From assembly GCA_022711765.1 (NCBI GenBank), contig JAKLEB010000001.1:1408694-1472693 (forward strand): a DNA stretch of 64,000 nt, in the 5' to 3' direction. This document shows, piece after piece, positions 9,691 to 19,183 of the stretch. Source of the stretch: Candidatus Krumholzibacteriota bacterium. Its GTDB lineage: Bacteria > Krumholzibacteriota > Krumholzibacteriia > LZORAL124-64-63. Each line of letters opens with the position of its first letter. Position 1 is the first letter of the stretch. The translations under genes were made by a program, and so were the position numbers. A model generated the notes under the pieces. It did no database searches and was not told the origin of the DNA. It saw nothing but the letters and a program-made list of their open reading frames with translations.

Positions 9691-11409
9691 ATGAACCGTC
9701 CCGACGATCCTCCGCTGGGCACCTCCGGCGACGCCGCCGAGCCGCTGAAGGAACGCGACTTCATCCGTCAGATCGTGGCCGACGACGTCCGGGCCGGCCG
9801 CAACGGCGGCCGGGTCCATACCCGCTTCCCGCCCGAACCGAACGGATACCTCCACATCGGGCACGCGAAGAGCATCCACCTGAATTACGGGATCGCCCAG
9901 GAGTTCGGCGGCAAGTTCAACCTGCGTTTCGACGACACCAATCCCGAGACCGAGGAGACGGAGTACGTCGAGGCGATCAAAGCCGACGTGCGCTGGCTGG
10001 GCGCCGACTGGGAGGACCGGCTCTTCTACGCCAGCGACTACTTCGACACCCTCTACGCGTGGGCCGTCCACCTGATCGAGAACGGCAAGGCCTACGTCTG
10101 CTCGCTGAGCGAGGACGAGGTCCGCGCGTACCGCGGGACGGTGACCGAACCCGGCCGGCCGAGTCCCAACCGCGATCGCCCGATCGCTGAATCGCTCGAC
10201 CTGTTCGCGCGCATGAAGGCCGGCGAGTTCCCCGACGGCACGTACACCCTGCGCGCCCGGATCGACATGGCGCACCCCAACATGAAGATGCGCGACCCTC
10301 TCCTCTACCGGATCAAGCACGCGCATCACCACCGCACCGGCGACGCGTGGTGCATCTACCCGTTCTATGATTTCACGCACGGCCAGAGCGACGCCATCGA
10401 GGGCATCACGCACTCGATCTGCACGCTCGAATTCGAGGTCAACCGACCGCTCTACGACTGGTTCATCGAGAATCTCCCGGTTCCGCACGAGCCGCATCAG
10501 TACGAATTCGCGCGGCTGAACCTCACCTACACCATCATGAGCAAGCGCAAGCTGCTGCGGCTGGTGCGCGAGGGTCACGTCACCGGTTGGGACGACCCGC
10601 GCATGCCGACGATCTGCGGCCTGCGGCGACGCGGCTACACGCCGGAGGCGATCCGGGAGTTCAACAACCGGATCGGCGTCGCGAAGGCCGACTCGACGGT
10701 CGACTACTCGCTCCTCGAGTGGTCGATCCGCGAGCACCTCAACCGCGTCGCGCCGCGCGTGATGGCGGTGCTGCGGCCGCTCCGGGTCGTGATCACGAAC
10801 TACCCGGAGGGCCAGGTCGAGTCGATCGAATGCCTGGACAATCCCGAGGATCCGGCAAGCGGCACGCGCCAGGTTCCCTTCTCCCGCGAGATCTACATCG
10901 AGCGGGACGACTTCCGCGAGGACGCCCCGGCGAAGTTCTTCCGCCTGACGCCCGGCCGGGAAGTCCGGCTCAAGCACGCGTACTACATCAACTGCGATCA
11001 GGTGATCAAGAACGACCGCGGCGAGGTCGTCGAGCTGCGCTGCACCTACGACCCGGCGACGCGCGGCGGCGATTCGCCGGACCACCGCAAGATCAAGGGC
11101 ACCCTGCACTGGGTCAGCTGCGCGCACGCGATCGATGCCGAGGTGCGGCTCTACGACCACCTCTTCAACCGGCCGCTGCCGGAGGAAGGCGACGGTTTCC
11201 TGGCGAACCTCAATCCGGGCTCGCTCGAGGTGCTCACCGGCTGCAAGCTGGAGCCCTCGCTCGCCGGCGCGCAGCCCGGCGACCGCTTCCAGTTCCTGCG
11301 CAATGCGTACTTCTGCGTGGACACGCGGGACTCGCGGCCGGGCGCGCTGGTGTTCAACCGCACGGTGACCCTGAAGGACACCTGGGCCAAGATCGAATCG
11401 AAGGGCTAG
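9691..11409 (+). CDS. glnS: Glutaminyl-tRNA synthetase
   Basis: A 572-aa class I aminoacyl-tRNA synthetase that charges tRNA-Gln directly. The start was chosen at the ATG with an upstream GAGG site. The HIGH signature is at 55-58 within [16 protein letters not shown], the GlnRS-specific DDTNPETE block follows, and the KMSKS-equivalent is IMSKRK near 281-286. The C-terminal half carries the beta-barrel anticodon-binding domain with GlnRS-type motifs. Length is normal for bacterial GlnRS (about 555). GlnRS is patchy in bacteria and was acquired from eukaryotes in several lineages. Its presence means this organism need not rely only on the GatCAB transamidation route. It is convergent with the rhodanese gene, 7 bp away. 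Confidence 0.97.
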   Translation: MNRPDDPPLGTSGDAAEPLKERDFIRQIVADDVRAGRNGGRVHTRFPPEPNGYLHIGHAKSIHLNYGIAQEFGGKFNLRFDDTNPETEETEYVEAIKADVRWLGADWEDRLFYASDYFDTLYAWAVHLIENGKAYVCSLSEDEVRAYRGTVTEPGRPSPNRDRPIAESLDLFARMKAGEFPDGTYTLRARIDMAHPNMKMRDPLLYRIKHAHHHRTGDAWCIYPFYDFTHGQSDAIEGITHSICTLEFEVNRPLYDWFIENLPVPHEPHQYEFARLNLTYTIMSKRKLLRLVREGHVTGWDDPRMPTICGLRRRGYTPEAIREFNNRIGVAKADSTVDYSLLEWSIREHLNRVAPRVMAVLRPLRVVITNYPEGQVESIECLDNPEDPASGTRQVPFSREIYIERDDFREDAPAKFFRLTPGREVRLKHAYYINCDQVIKNDRGEVVELRCTYDPATRGGDSPDHRKIKGTLHWVSCAHAIDAEVRLYDHLFNRPLPEEGDGFLANLNPGSLEVLTGCKLEPSLAGAQPGDRFQFLRNAYFCVDTRDSRPGALVFNRTVTLKDTWAKIESKG

Positions 11410-11416
11410 CGGCCGG

Positions 11417-12112
11417 TCACGGCGCGACCGGCAGACCCTGGCGGCGCCATTCGGCGAATCCGCGGCGCAGATTGGCCACGCGCTCGAACCCGGCCTCGAT
11501 CAGCAGCTTGGACGCGACGGTGCTGCGGTTGCCCGATGCACAGTAGACGAGCAGCGGCCTCTCCTTGTGCGCCGCGAGCTCGCCGAGCCGATCCTGCAGC
11601 TCCTGGATCGGAACCAGGACGGCGCCCGCGAGGTGGCCGGCCGCGAACTCGCGCTCGGTCCGCACGTCCAGGATCAGGGGGTCGACTGTCTCGATCATCG
11701 CCGCGGCGTCGCGCGCCGAGACCTCGCTGTAGCTGGGCGCCGAGTACTCGATCGCCTCGATGACGCCGCCGGCGGCACCGATCCGGAAGGCGAAGGCGCC
11801 GGCATCCGGGACCTTGAAGTAGCCGGGCTCGCCGGCAGGCGCCGGGAAGGTCCGGGACAATTCGAGCGCCGGGATCTCCAGCGCGAACGATCCGCCGCCG
11901 GCCAGCTCCGGCAGCACGTAGTCTCCGCGGTAGATGGTGAGGCGCTGGTCGGTCGCGACCGGATCGAAGGTCACGACGCGCAGGCCTGCCTCGAGGCGGC
12001 CCGAGACGACCGGCCCACCGCCGGCGGCGCCGGAATCCCGGGTCGACGATCCGCAGGCCGCCAGTGCGAACAGGAGCAAGCCGGGAATCAGCGATCGGCA
12101 AACGGCCATCAT
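11417..12112 (-). CDS. Rhodanese-domain lipoprotein
   Basis: A 231-aa exported lipoprotein. GTG, ATG and ATG codons follow each other at the start; the first ATG sits 7 bases from a GGGAG site and is used here. Lipobox Leu-Ala-Ala-Cys ends at Cys20. Residues about 30-130 are a beta-rich region of unknown type. Residues about 135-230 form a single rhodanese domain with active-site loop CASGNR (Cys191) and the DVRTEREFAAGHLAGA signature. It would carry a persulfide on Cys191 outside the inner membrane. It is divergent from the polyketide synthase gene across 211 bases of very GC-rich, hairpin-prone DNA. Confidence 0.85.
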   Translation of the reverse strand: MMAVCRSLIPGLLLFALAACGSSTRDSGAAGGGPVVSGRLEAGLRVVTFDPVATDQRLTIYRGDYVLPELAGGGSFALEIPALELSRTFPAPAGEPGYFKVPDAGAFAFRIGAAGGVIEAIEYSAPSYSEVSARDAAAMIETVDPLILDVRTEREFAAGHLAGAVLVPIQELQDRLGELAAHKERPLLVYCASGNRSTVASKLLIEAGFERVANLRRGFAEWRRQGLPVAP

Positions 12113-12323
12113 CACGGTTCTCCCTCGATTCGAGATGGGTCACGTCGCGTGCACCCAAGTAAGCGCGTCGGCCATCGCCAGCGCAACCACTCCGGGCGCG
12201 GCGGCGCCGACCGTCGCGGGCCGGCGGCCGCCGGCCGGGCGGTCGGCCGCCGGGTGGGGTGAATCGCGAATCCACCCTAGATTGAGCGAAACGCCGGCTT
12301 CATTCCCCGCCCGAGGAAGGCCC

Positions 12324-13376
12324 ATGCCGAGGATCCGCTCCGTCGCGACCGCTGTCCCGGCCCACCGGGTCGATCAGGATCTCGCGCGCGAATTCGCCCG
12401 CCGCCAGTTCGGCGGGAAGATCGCGGGGATCGAGCGGCTCCTGCCCCTGTTCGACCATGCCGGCGTCAGCACGCGGTATTTCGTCGCTCCGCCCGAGTGG
12501 TTCGAGTCCGCGCACGACCTCGCCGATCGCAGCGCGCTGTACGCGGCCGCGGCGACCGAGCTGTCCGCCCAGGCGGCTCGTCAGGCGATCGGCCGGGCCG
12601 GCATCACGACGACCGACGTCGACTACGTGATCTACGTCAACACGACCGGGCTGGCGACCCCGTCGATCGACGCCCGCCTCATCAACGCGCTCGGCCTGCG
12701 CCGCGACGTGTACCGGACGCCGATCTGGGGCCTCGGCTGCGCCGGCGGCGCCGCGGGCCTGTCCCACGCCTACCGCCACGCGCTGGGCCATCCGCGCGCG
12801 CGAATCCTGCTCGTGGCGACCGAGCTGTGCGGGCTCACCTTCCTCGCCGACGACGCCTCCAAGTCGAACCTCGTGGCGACCGCCCTGTTCGCCGACGGCG
12901 CCGCGGCCGCGGTGGTCTGCGGCGACGCCGTCGAGGGCGGCGGCCTCGCGATCCTCGACACGAGCAGCCGCTTCTACCCGGATTCGCTCGGCGTCATGGG
13001 CTGGACCGTGCTGCGCGACGGCCTGCAGGTCGTGTTCGCCAGGCGCATCCCGGACATCGTGCGGGACAACGCGGCCGCCGAGGCGGCCGAGTTCCTGGGC
13101 GGCCACGCTCTCTCGGTCGCAGACATCGACGCGTTCCTGCTCCATCCCGGCGGAACCAGGGTCCTCGAAGCCTACCAGACGGCCTGGAACCTGGAGCCGG
13201 CGCAGCTCGAGTGGTCGCGCGGGGTCCTGCGCGACTACGGCAACATGTCCTCGACGACCGTCTTGTTCGTGATCGAGCGGTACCTGCAGGCCCGCGGCAG
13301 CGGCGGTGGCGGCTACGGGCTGATCTCGGCGCTCGGGCCCGGCTTCTGCTCCGAGTCGCTGCTGGTCGCCCTGTAG
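12324..13376 (+). CDS. Type III polyketide synthase (chalcone/stilbene synthase-like)
   Basis: A 350-aa thiolase-fold homodimeric enzyme that condenses CoA starters with malonyl-CoA. The catalytic triad is complete: Cys139 in GLGCAGG, His274 in LHPGG and Asn307 in DYGNMSS. The start ATG has a strong GAGGAAGG site. Length and motifs match bacterial type III PKS proteins of the BcsA/alkylpyrone synthase kind. No adjoining isoprenylcysteine-type methyltransferase or oxidoreductase is present; these often accompany such genes. The convergent neighbour 38 bp downstream is an NmrA-like NAD(P) protein. Product is unknown; alkylpyrones or alkylresorcinols are typical. Confidence 0.92.
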   Translation: MPRIRSVATAVPAHRVDQDLAREFARRQFGGKIAGIERLLPLFDHAGVSTRYFVAPPEWFESAHDLADRSALYAAAATELSAQAARQAIGRAGITTTDVDYVIYVNTTGLATPSIDARLINALGLRRDVYRTPIWGLGCAGGAAGLSHAYRHALGHPRARILLVATELCGLTFLADDASKSNLVATALFADGAAAAVVCGDAVEGGGLAILDTSSRFYPDSLGVMGWTVLRDGLQVVFARRIPDIVRDNAAAEAAEFLGGHALSVADIDAFLLHPGGTRVLEAYQTAWNLEPAQLEWSRGVLRDYGNMSSTTVLFVIERYLQARGSGGGGYGLISALGPGFCSESLLVAL

Positions 13377-13414
13377 TCCGCGCGACCGGTCACGGCGCTC
13401 GTCGCCGCCCCCCG

Positions 13415-14383
13415 CTATCCCTGCGACTGACCAGCCTCCACGCCGAGACGGTGCCGGTTCGCGGCGAGCCACGACCGGAACGTCTGCAGCCCCGGATAGA
13501 GAGCGCGCGCGATCTCCGTCGTGCGCACGCCGCAGTAGTAGTCCTCGAAGTCGTGCTTGAACTGGAACATGTTGGCGAGGTCGTCGGCGCCCGGAAAACC
13601 GAAGCGGCGATACGCCTCCGGCGACACCGCGTGATAGCGCACCTCCTGGCCCAGCGCCCGGCCGAACTCGGCCGCCATCTGCGCGCCGGTCAGATGCTCG
13701 CCGGCGATGCCGACGGTCTTGCCGATCGCCCGCTCGCCCTGCTTGAAGACGCCGAACGCGCAATGGCCGATATCCTCGGCGGCGATCCCCGGGAGCTTGC
13801 GGCGGCCCATGGGCAATGTGATGGCGAGCTTGCCGTCGACGCCGCGCCGGGGTCCCATGCCGAAGTTGATGAAGTTGTCCCAGTAGAAGGACGTCAACAG
13901 GAACGTCGTCGGGACGCCGAGGCCAGTGAACACGTGGTTCGCCTCGCCCTTGGCGTCGAAGTGCGGCACCTTGTAGCGGCCCATCAGCGTGGGCATCCGG
14001 TCGTCGTCGAGCGGCACCCAGCGGCGGGTGTCCTCGAGTGTGGACCAGACGACGTGAGCGGTGCCCGCGGCCTTCGCCGCCTGGGCCAGGTTGCGCGCCT
14101 GAGCGAGCTCCCGCTCCGGTGAGAGGTGGTCCCAGTAGAACGTGACGAAGTAGGCCGCGTGCGCGCCGTCGAGCGCACGCTCGAGACTCGCCTGGTCGTC
14201 GAGGTCGGCGGCGGCGACCTCGGCGCCGAGCGCGGCGAGCGCTCGGGCCTTGTCGCTGCCGGGGTCGCGGGTGATCGCGCGAGCTCTGTATCCTGAGCCG
14301 GGATCGGCCTGGATGGCGCGGACCAGGCCGCCGCCCTGCGCTCCGGTGGCGCCCACGACCGCGATGATCTTGTTGGCGTTCAT
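13415..14383 (-). CDS. NmrA-like NAD(P)-binding protein
   Basis: A 322-aa Rossmann-fold protein of the atypical short-chain dehydrogenase (NmrA/HSCARG) family. The dinucleotide-binding loop GATGAQGGG is at about residues 9-17, and the start ATG follows an AAGGAG site. The middle part contains the TFYWDH and SFYWDNF aromatic segments common in NmrA proteins that sense NADP(H) redox state, although some members are reductases. Length is normal for the family. It is minus strand and convergent with the type III polyketide synthase. The TIR-HEAT gene, also minus strand, lies downstream of it in coordinate order but upstream in transcription, 104 bp away. Confidence 0.82.
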   Translation of the reverse strand: MNANKIIAVVGATGAQGGGLVRAIQADPGSGYRARAITRDPGSDKARALAALGAEVAAADLDDQASLERALDGAHAAYFVTFYWDHLSPERELAQARNLAQAAKAAGTAHVVWSTLEDTRRWVPLDDDRMPTLMGRYKVPHFDAKGEANHVFTGLGVPTTFLLTSFYWDNFINFGMGPRRGVDGKLAITLPMGRRKLPGIAAEDIGHCAFGVFKQGERAIGKTVGIAGEHLTGAQMAAEFGRALGQEVRYHAVSPEAYRRFGFPGADDLANMFQFKHDFEDYYCGVRTTEIARALYPGLQTFRSWLAANRHRLGVEAGQSQG

Positions 14384-14487
14384 GATGTTCGTCTCCTTGC
14401 CCGTGATCGGTGGTTGGGATCTCGGTCGCGGCACTCCGCCGCGAACGAGGTGATCGACGTTGGCGGCGCACGGCGGCGAACGCTGGT

Positions 14488-16086
14488 TCAGCCGCGGGCC
14501 CGGCGCGCCCCGGCCAGGGCCTGGCGCGCCTCGGGAGTCCCGATCCGGTCGAGCGCAAGCCGCACGGCCTCGACGAATCGCCGGTCCGCATGCTGCAAGT
14601 GGCGCGCCAGCGCCGGCACGGCGGCCGCGGCGCGCAGGTCCCGCAGCGCGCCGACGTAGGCGCGCAGGACGCCGTCGTCGGTCTCGCGCGCGAACGCCTC
14701 GACGATGCTGGGAACCGCGGCGGGATCGCCGCGCTCGGCGAGGGCGCTCACCGCGAGAGCCCGCGTGTCGGCGTCCGCGCCGTCGAGCAGAGAGGCCAGC
14801 GCGCGGGTCGCGGCCTCGCCGGCGAGTCGACCGAGCCCGCGGACCGCGTGGCGCCGGACGAGCGATTCCGGGTCGCGCGCGAGGTGGAGCAGCGCCGACG
14901 CCGCCTCGGGGCGCTGCGACTCCGCGAGCGCGTCGGCGCAGCGGCGGCGCCGATCGCCGTCCTCCGTGTCGGCCACCTCCGCGAGGACCTCGACCGCGCC
15001 GCCCGAGCGGATCTTGCCGAGCGACGCGATCGCGGCGATCCGCACATCGTCGCTCGCGTCGGTCCGCGCCAGGCGGGAAAGCGGCGCGAACGCGGTCGCG
15101 GCGTCGACATCGCCGAGCGCGTGCGCGACGGCGAAGCGCACGTTCGCGGCGACGTCGGTCGCCCGGTCCACGAGCGCGGCCGCGGCGCGCGCCTCGTTCG
15201 CCGCGCCGAGCAGTCCGCGGACCGCTCGCTCCCGCACGTCTGCCGCCGGATCGGCGCAGGCGGCGACGAGGCGGTCGAGCTGGCCGCGCGGGTCGATCGC
15301 GCCGAGAGCCGCGACCGAACTCGCGCGGAGCGCGTCATCGGGATCGTCGCAGAGCCGGACGAGCTGCGGCACCGCGGCCGGGCCGAGCCAGCCGAGCGCG
15401 GCCTGCCACAGTCCGTGGCTCTCCCAGGCCTCGGGATCGCGCAATCCGGCCACCAGGACGTCGAGGGCCCGCGGGTCGGCCCGGCGCGCGAGGACCTCGG
15501 CCGCACGCCGCCGCACCGCGACCACCGGGTGCGCGAGCGCTCCGGCGAGGGCCTCCACGGCGGCTGGGTCGGTCATCTGCTCGAGCGAGTCGAGGGCTGC
15601 GTCGCGTTCCTCGGTCCGGACGCTGTCGAGGGCGCTCGCCGCCGCCTGGACAGCCGCGGACAGGCCGGGCCGCAGCTTCCCCCGCGACTGCTGGACCTCG
15701 TCGGCCGCGGCCTTCACGGCGTCCACGAGCTCGGACCAGGGGCGCGCCTCGTCGTCCGAGAAGTCGAGCACGTCGAGGTTGCGCAGCCGCGCGTGGAGAT
15801 CGCCCGCGCTCAGCTTGCGCAACAGGGGGATCACCCGGACGCCGGCGCCGAGGGCGAACGCCCACTCGTAGTTGACGTAGGCTGACTGGGTCGCGCCCGG
15901 CGAGAGGATCACGACGAGGGCGATCGCCTCGCGGATGGCGGCGTCGATCCGGTCCTGCCAGGCCTGGCCGGCCTGGATCTCGTCGTCGGTCCAGACGGCG
16001 AAGCCGGCCTTCTCGAGCGTGCGCTGGACCGTGCTCGTGAAATCGAGGTCCGTGCGCTGCTGGTAGGAGATGAAGACGTGTGGCAC
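14488..16086 (-). CDS. TIR domain-HEAT repeat protein
   Basis: A 532-aa soluble protein. Residues 1-125 are a bacterial TIR domain: HVFISYQ at the start, DDEIQAGQAWQDRI, and VVILSPGATQSAYVNYEW, placing the NADase-type catalytic glutamate at Glu74. Residues about 150-530 are a continuous array of HEAT/PBS-lyase-like alpha repeats rich in Ala, Arg, Asp and Val, with roughly ten repeats of about 31-36 residues. The start is the GTG preceded by GGGAGA; no ATG start fits the domain edge. TIR domains of this type cleave NAD+ or make cyclic ADP-ribose signals in defence proteins, whereas HEAT arrays bind protein or nucleic acid. No partner effector is adjacent. It follows the arsenic operon in the same direction, 148 bp away, with its own AT-rich upstream region. 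Confidence 0.88.
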   Translation of the reverse strand: MPHVFISYQQRTDLDFTSTVQRTLEKAGFAVWTDDEIQAGQAWQDRIDAAIREAIALVVILSPGATQSAYVNYEWAFALGAGVRVIPLLRKLSAGDLHARLRNLDVLDFSDDEARPWSELVDAVKAAADEVQQSRGKLRPGLSAAVQAAASALDSVRTEERDAALDSLEQMTDPAAVEALAGALAHPVVAVRRRAAEVLARRADPRALDVLVAGLRDPEAWESHGLWQAALGWLGPAAVPQLVRLCDDPDDALRASSVAALGAIDPRGQLDRLVAACADPAADVRERAVRGLLGAANEARAAAALVDRATDVAANVRFAVAHALGDVDAATAFAPLSRLARTDASDDVRIAAIASLGKIRSGGAVEVLAEVADTEDGDRRRRCADALAESQRPEAASALLHLARDPESLVRRHAVRGLGRLAGEAATRALASLLDGADADTRALAVSALAERGDPAAVPSIVEAFARETDDGVLRAYVGALRDLRAAAAVPALARHLQHADRRFVEAVRLALDRIGTPEARQALAGARRARG

Positions 16087-16200
16087 GGCTTCTCCCGGCG
16101 AGTCTCGGCGCGGCAGCGCGCCGCCGCGGACCGCGCGCTCGTGGATCGATCGGTCCCCCGCGCCCGGGCACGCGATCCGGCGCGCCCCGGGCGCGGGCAC

Positions 16201-16245
16201 CGTCTCAATAAGATTGAAATACTATGATTTCGCATCAACCGATTT
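16201..16245 (-). promoter_or_regulatory. AT-rich promoter region of the TIR-HEAT gene
   Basis: An island of low GC content in very GC-rich DNA, upstream of the TIR-HEAT start and touching the end of the ACR3 gene. It contains the dyads TCAAT-AAG-ATTGA and GAAAT-N6-ATTTC. A weak minus-strand TTGATG is followed 17 bases later by AATCTT. This suggests independent transcription of the TIR-HEAT gene, but the promoter match is poor. Confidence 0.35.
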
Positions 16246-17350
16246 CGGCGGGCCCCTCGCGCCGCGGGCGTAAGGATCGGCGCCCGAGCCAGAGCGCGAC
16301 GTTGACGAGGCCGATGAGGACGGGCACCTCGACGAGCGGCCCGATGACCGCCGCGAAGGCGGCGCCGTGATCGATGCCGAAGGTCGCGACCGCGACTGCG
16401 ATCGCGAGCTCGAAGTTGTTCGAGGCGGCGGTGAACGACAGCGTCGCCGTCTGGCCGTAGGTCGCGCCGAGCTTCCTGGACATGACGAAGGAGATGGAGA
16501 ACATCACCACGAAGTAGATGAAGAGCGGGATCGCGATGCGGACGACGTCGAGCGGGAGCTCGACGATCGTCTGGCCCTTGAGCGAGAACATCACGATGAT
16601 CGTGAAGAGCAGCGCGATGAGGGTGATCGGGCTGATCTTCGGGATGAACCTCGTGTGATACCAGATCTTGCTCTTGAGCTTGATCAGCGAGAACCGGGTG
16701 ATGATCCCCGCCAGGAACGGTATGCCCAGGTAGATGAACACGCTCTTCGCGATCTCGCCGATCGTGATGTTGACGGCGACACCAGCCAGCCCGAACCAGG
16801 TCGGCAGGACCGTGATGAAGACGTAGGCGTAGACCGAGTAAAGGACCACCTGGAAGATCGAGTTGAAGGCGACCAGGCCCGCGCAGTATTCGGTGTCGCC
16901 CCTGGCCAGATCGTTCCAGACGATGACCATGGCGATGCACCGCGCGAGCCCGATCAGGATCAGACCGACCATGTACTCCGGTTTGTCGTGCAGGAAGACG
17001 ACGGCGAGACCGAACATCAGGATCGGGCCGATGACCCAGTTCTGGACGAGCGATAGCGCAAGGACCCTGGTGTCGCGGAAGACCCGTCCCATCTCCTCGT
17101 AACGGACCTTCGCGAGCGGCGGGTACATCATCAGGATGAGTCCGATCGCGATCGGGATGGAGGTCGTCCCGACGTTGAACCGGGTGATGAACGGGACGAC
17201 GCCAGGAACCAGGTAACCCGCGCCGACGCCGACCGCCATGGCGATGAAGATCCACAGCGTGAGGTAGCGATCGAGGAAGGACAGGCGCTTCGCTACGCCG
17301 GGGTCCCGGGTCCGGCTCGCGCGACTCGCGGGGGACGGTACGCTGCCCAT
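16235..17350 (-). CDS. acr3: ACR3-family arsenite efflux permease
   Basis: A 371-aa inner-membrane antiporter with ten predicted helices that extrudes As(III) and sometimes Sb(III). The conserved cysteine essential in ACR3 proteins is Cys138 in [16 protein letters not shown] second helix-break motif is the [14 protein letters not shown] stretch near the C-terminus. The start ATG has a perfect AGGAGG site at 6 bases. Length is usual (about 350). It is the last efflux gene of the arsR-led minus-strand operon and lies 36 bp after the preceding gene. No arsenate reductase gene (arsC) is in the operon, so reduction must occur elsewhere or via the thioredoxin-fold proteins. Confidence 0.95.
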   Translation of the reverse strand: MGSVPSPASRASRTRDPGVAKRLSFLDRYLTLWIFIAMAVGVGAGYLVPGVVPFITRFNVGTTSIPIAIGLILMMYPPLAKVRYEEMGRVFRDTRVLALSLVQNWVIGPILMFGLAVVFLHDKPEYMVGLILIGLARCIAMVIVWNDLARGDTEYCAGLVAFNSIFQVVLYSVYAYVFITVLPTWFGLAGVAVNITIGEIAKSVFIYLGIPFLAGIITRFSLIKLKSKIWYHTRFIPKISPITLIALLFTIIVMFSLKGQTIVELPLDVVRIAIPLFIYFVVMFSISFVMSRKLGATYGQTATLSFTAASNNFELAIAVAVATFGIDHGAAFAAVIGPLVEVPVLIGLVNVALWLGRRSLRPRREGPAEIG

Positions 17351-17386
17351 GGATCGCCTCCTGTCAAGGGTCGTGCGCGGGGCTCG

Positions 17387-17899
17387 TCACCGCTCCGGTC
17401 CCATGAACGCAACGATCTCGCGCCTGATGTAATCCTGGAATTCGTCCTTGGCCTGGAGCAGACCCCAGACGTCGTCGAGGCTCTTCCAGCGCGCGACCTC
17501 GCCGTCCCGCCAGGCGGCCAGGATCACGGCCTGACTCGTGAGCTGGTATCGAGCGGCGTAGTGGGCATTGGCGTCCTCCTGGGCGTCGATCGCCAGCCAG
17601 TCGACCAGGCCGGACTCGATCTCGCGCGCGAATTCCCTGCGCACCGCTTCTTCGGTCCAGGCCTCGATGCGCAGGCAGGACTCGCAGCGATAGGTCCCGT
17701 GGAAGTAGTAGATCGTGAACGCCGGCGCCGTCGATGCGGCGCTGTCGGCGGCGGCCGCGGCGCCGTCGGCGGCGGCTGCGGCGCTGTCGGCGGCGGCCGC
17801 GGCGCCGGGCGCCGTCTCTCGGGCGGCGGCCAGCACGGCGAGCACGAGCGCGAGTCCTGTCTGGACGACGGCGAGACGCAGGCGATGAGCACAAGTCAT
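17387..17899 (-). CDS. Exported thioredoxin-fold CxxC protein
   Basis: A 170-aa protein with an N-terminal signal segment and an Ala/Asp-rich linker at residues 33-56. The thioredoxin-like domain has Cys72-Glu-Ser-Cys75 in YRCESCLRIEAW. The rest (YQLTSQAVILAAWRDGE, LDDVWGLLQ) resembles a small thioredoxin-like family often found beside CcdA and ACR3 genes. The start ATG follows GGAGG. It probably acts at the outer face of the inner membrane and exchanges electrons with CcdA encoded next to it. The linker is encoded by a 21-bp tandem repeat. Its specific substrate is unknown. Confidence 0.7.
   Translation of the reverse strand: MTCAHRLRLAVVQTGLALVLAVLAAARETAPGAAAAADSAAAAADGAAAAADSAASTAPAFTIYYFHGTYRCESCLRIEAWTEEAVRREFAREIESGLVDWLAIDAQEDANAHYAARYQLTSQAVILAAWRDGEVARWKSLDDVWGLLQAKDEFQDYIRREIVAFMGPER
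17736..17806. repeat. 21-bp tandem repeat, about 3.4 units
   Basis: Three consecutive 21-bp units begin at 17736, 17757 and 17778, with a partial unit to about 17806. Units 1 and 3 are identical; unit 2 differs at two positions. In the minus-strand gene they encode a seven-residue Ala/Asp/Ser-Gly pattern forming the flexible linker. Confidence 0.85.
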
Positions 17900-17920
17900 G
17901 GTCGCGGTCCTCCGTTCACG

Positions 17921-18622
17921 TCAGGGTGCCGTGTAGATCATGTAGATCCCCGCGGCCAGGACGAGCACGCCGCAGACCCGACGCAGCATCACCGTGCCGC
18001 GCGACCGCTCGCTCCAGGCGAGATACCGCTGCACCAGCTCGGTGCTGGTCCCCGCCAGGACGATCACGGAGCAGTGGCCGATCCCGTAGGCCAAAAGCAG
18101 GGCGGCGCCGAAGACCGGGTTGTCCGCGGCGACCTTGAAGGTCACGGCGAGCATCGGGGCCATGAAGGCGAACGTGCAGGGACCGAGGGCGATCCCGAAC
18201 ACGAGTCCGAGAACGAACGCCGCGACCAGGCCCCGCCCCTTCGTCCGCGCTTCTCCCGGTCCCGAGCCCGGCATCGGGATCACGTCGAGCAGGTGCAGGC
18301 CGACCACGAAGAAGACGAGGGCGACGAGATAGTTGCCCAGCGGCCCGATGTCCCCCGCGATGCGGCCCGCCGAGGCGGTGACGATCCCGATCGCCGCGAT
18401 CGTGACCAGGATCCCCACCGCAAACGCCGCGGCCAGCGAGGACGCCCGCCGCGCCGGCATGGGACCCCGGCCGCCGATGAAGCCGACGATCAGCGGGATG
18501 CTGGCCAGGTGACAGGGACTGAGCAGGATGCTGAGGATGCCCCAGGCCAGCGAGGCCACGAGGGCGATCGCCGGAGATCCGCCGACCGCGTTCGTGAGCG
18601 AGACGAAGACGTCGTGGAGCAC
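17921..18622 (-). CDS. CcdA-family thiol-electron transporter
   Basis: A 233-aa inner-membrane protein with six helices. The two redox cysteines of the CcdA/DsbD-beta family are Cys37 in LLSPCHLASIP and Cys149 in LGPCTFAFMAP. It would pass electrons from cytoplasmic thioredoxin to the exported thioredoxin-fold proteins encoded on either side. The start is GTG, 2 bp after the preceding thioredoxin stop, so translation is coupled. Length matches minimal CcdA. Being inside an arsenic operon, it likely keeps arsenic-handling thiols reduced rather than serving cytochrome c maturation; that role is inference. Confidence 0.9.
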   Translation of the reverse strand: MLHDVFVSLTNAVGGSPAIALVASLAWGILSILLSPCHLASIPLIVGFIGGRGPMPARRASSLAAAFAVGILVTIAAIGIVTASAGRIAGDIGPLGNYLVALVFFVVGLHLLDVIPMPGSGPGEARTKGRGLVAAFVLGLVFGIALGPCTFAFMAPMLAVTFKVAADNPVFGAALLLAYGIGHCSVIVLAGTSTELVQRYLAWSERSRGTVMLRRVCGVLVLAAGIYMIYTAP

Positions 18623-18624
18623 GC

Positions 18625-19083
18625 TCAGGACTCCGTCTTGGCGGCGGCCGGCGCCGGAAAGTCGTAACCGTGGGCCCGCCAGGCGGCGAGGATGTCTTCC
18701 TTGGCAAAGAAGCCTTCATGCCGCATCAGTTCCCGGCCGTCCGCGCCGAAGAAGATCTGGGTCGGAATGACGCGGATCCCGTACTCCTGCCCTTTGGTCT
18801 GATCTTTCCAGACGTCGATGAAGACGACCTCGAACCTGCCCTCGTACTCGCTCCGCAGTTCCACCAGGATGGGAGCCATCATCTTGCAAGGGACGCACTT
18901 GTCTGCGCCCAGATCGACCAGACGCGGGAGCGCGGCCTGGACGCCGGCCGGCGTCGGCGCGGTCTCGACCGCCTCGTCCTTGCCGCCGCCCCTGAGGGCG
19001 AATGCAGCGATCACAGCCACGGCAAGCGCGCCGGCCACGATCAGGCGCCTGCTCCCGTTCCTGAACTTCGCTCGCTCACTCAT
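18625..19083 (-). CDS. Membrane-anchored thioredoxin
   Basis: A 152-aa protein with one N-terminal helix (residues about 13-30) followed by a periplasm-facing thioredoxin domain. The active site is Cys63-Val-Pro-Cys66 in ADKCVPCKMMAP, and the cis-proline is in RVIPTQIFF. The start ATG has GGGAG upstream. It lies directly before ccdA, 2 bp apart. It is a probable redox partner for the CcdA-like protein. Confidence 0.9.
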   Translation of the reverse strand: MSERAKFRNGSRRLIVAGALAVAVIAAFALRGGGKDEAVETAPTPAGVQAALPRLVDLGADKCVPCKMMAPILVELRSEYEGRFEVVFIDVWKDQTKGQEYGIRVIPTQIFFGADGRELMRHEGFFAKEDILAAWRAHGYDFPAPAAAKTES

Positions 19084-19183
19084 TGCGTACTCCCGTTCCG
19101 GTGTTCACGCCTGCGCGAGGACGTCCGCGCAGTGGGCCGTGAGTTGATCGAGGGGGTCGCTGACCTCACCGGGTCGTCCAGGG

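Noticed and set aside
17736..17806. Repeat taken as a CRISPR or minisatellite of special function
   Set aside because: It is a short coding repeat without spacers, giving an Ala-rich linker.
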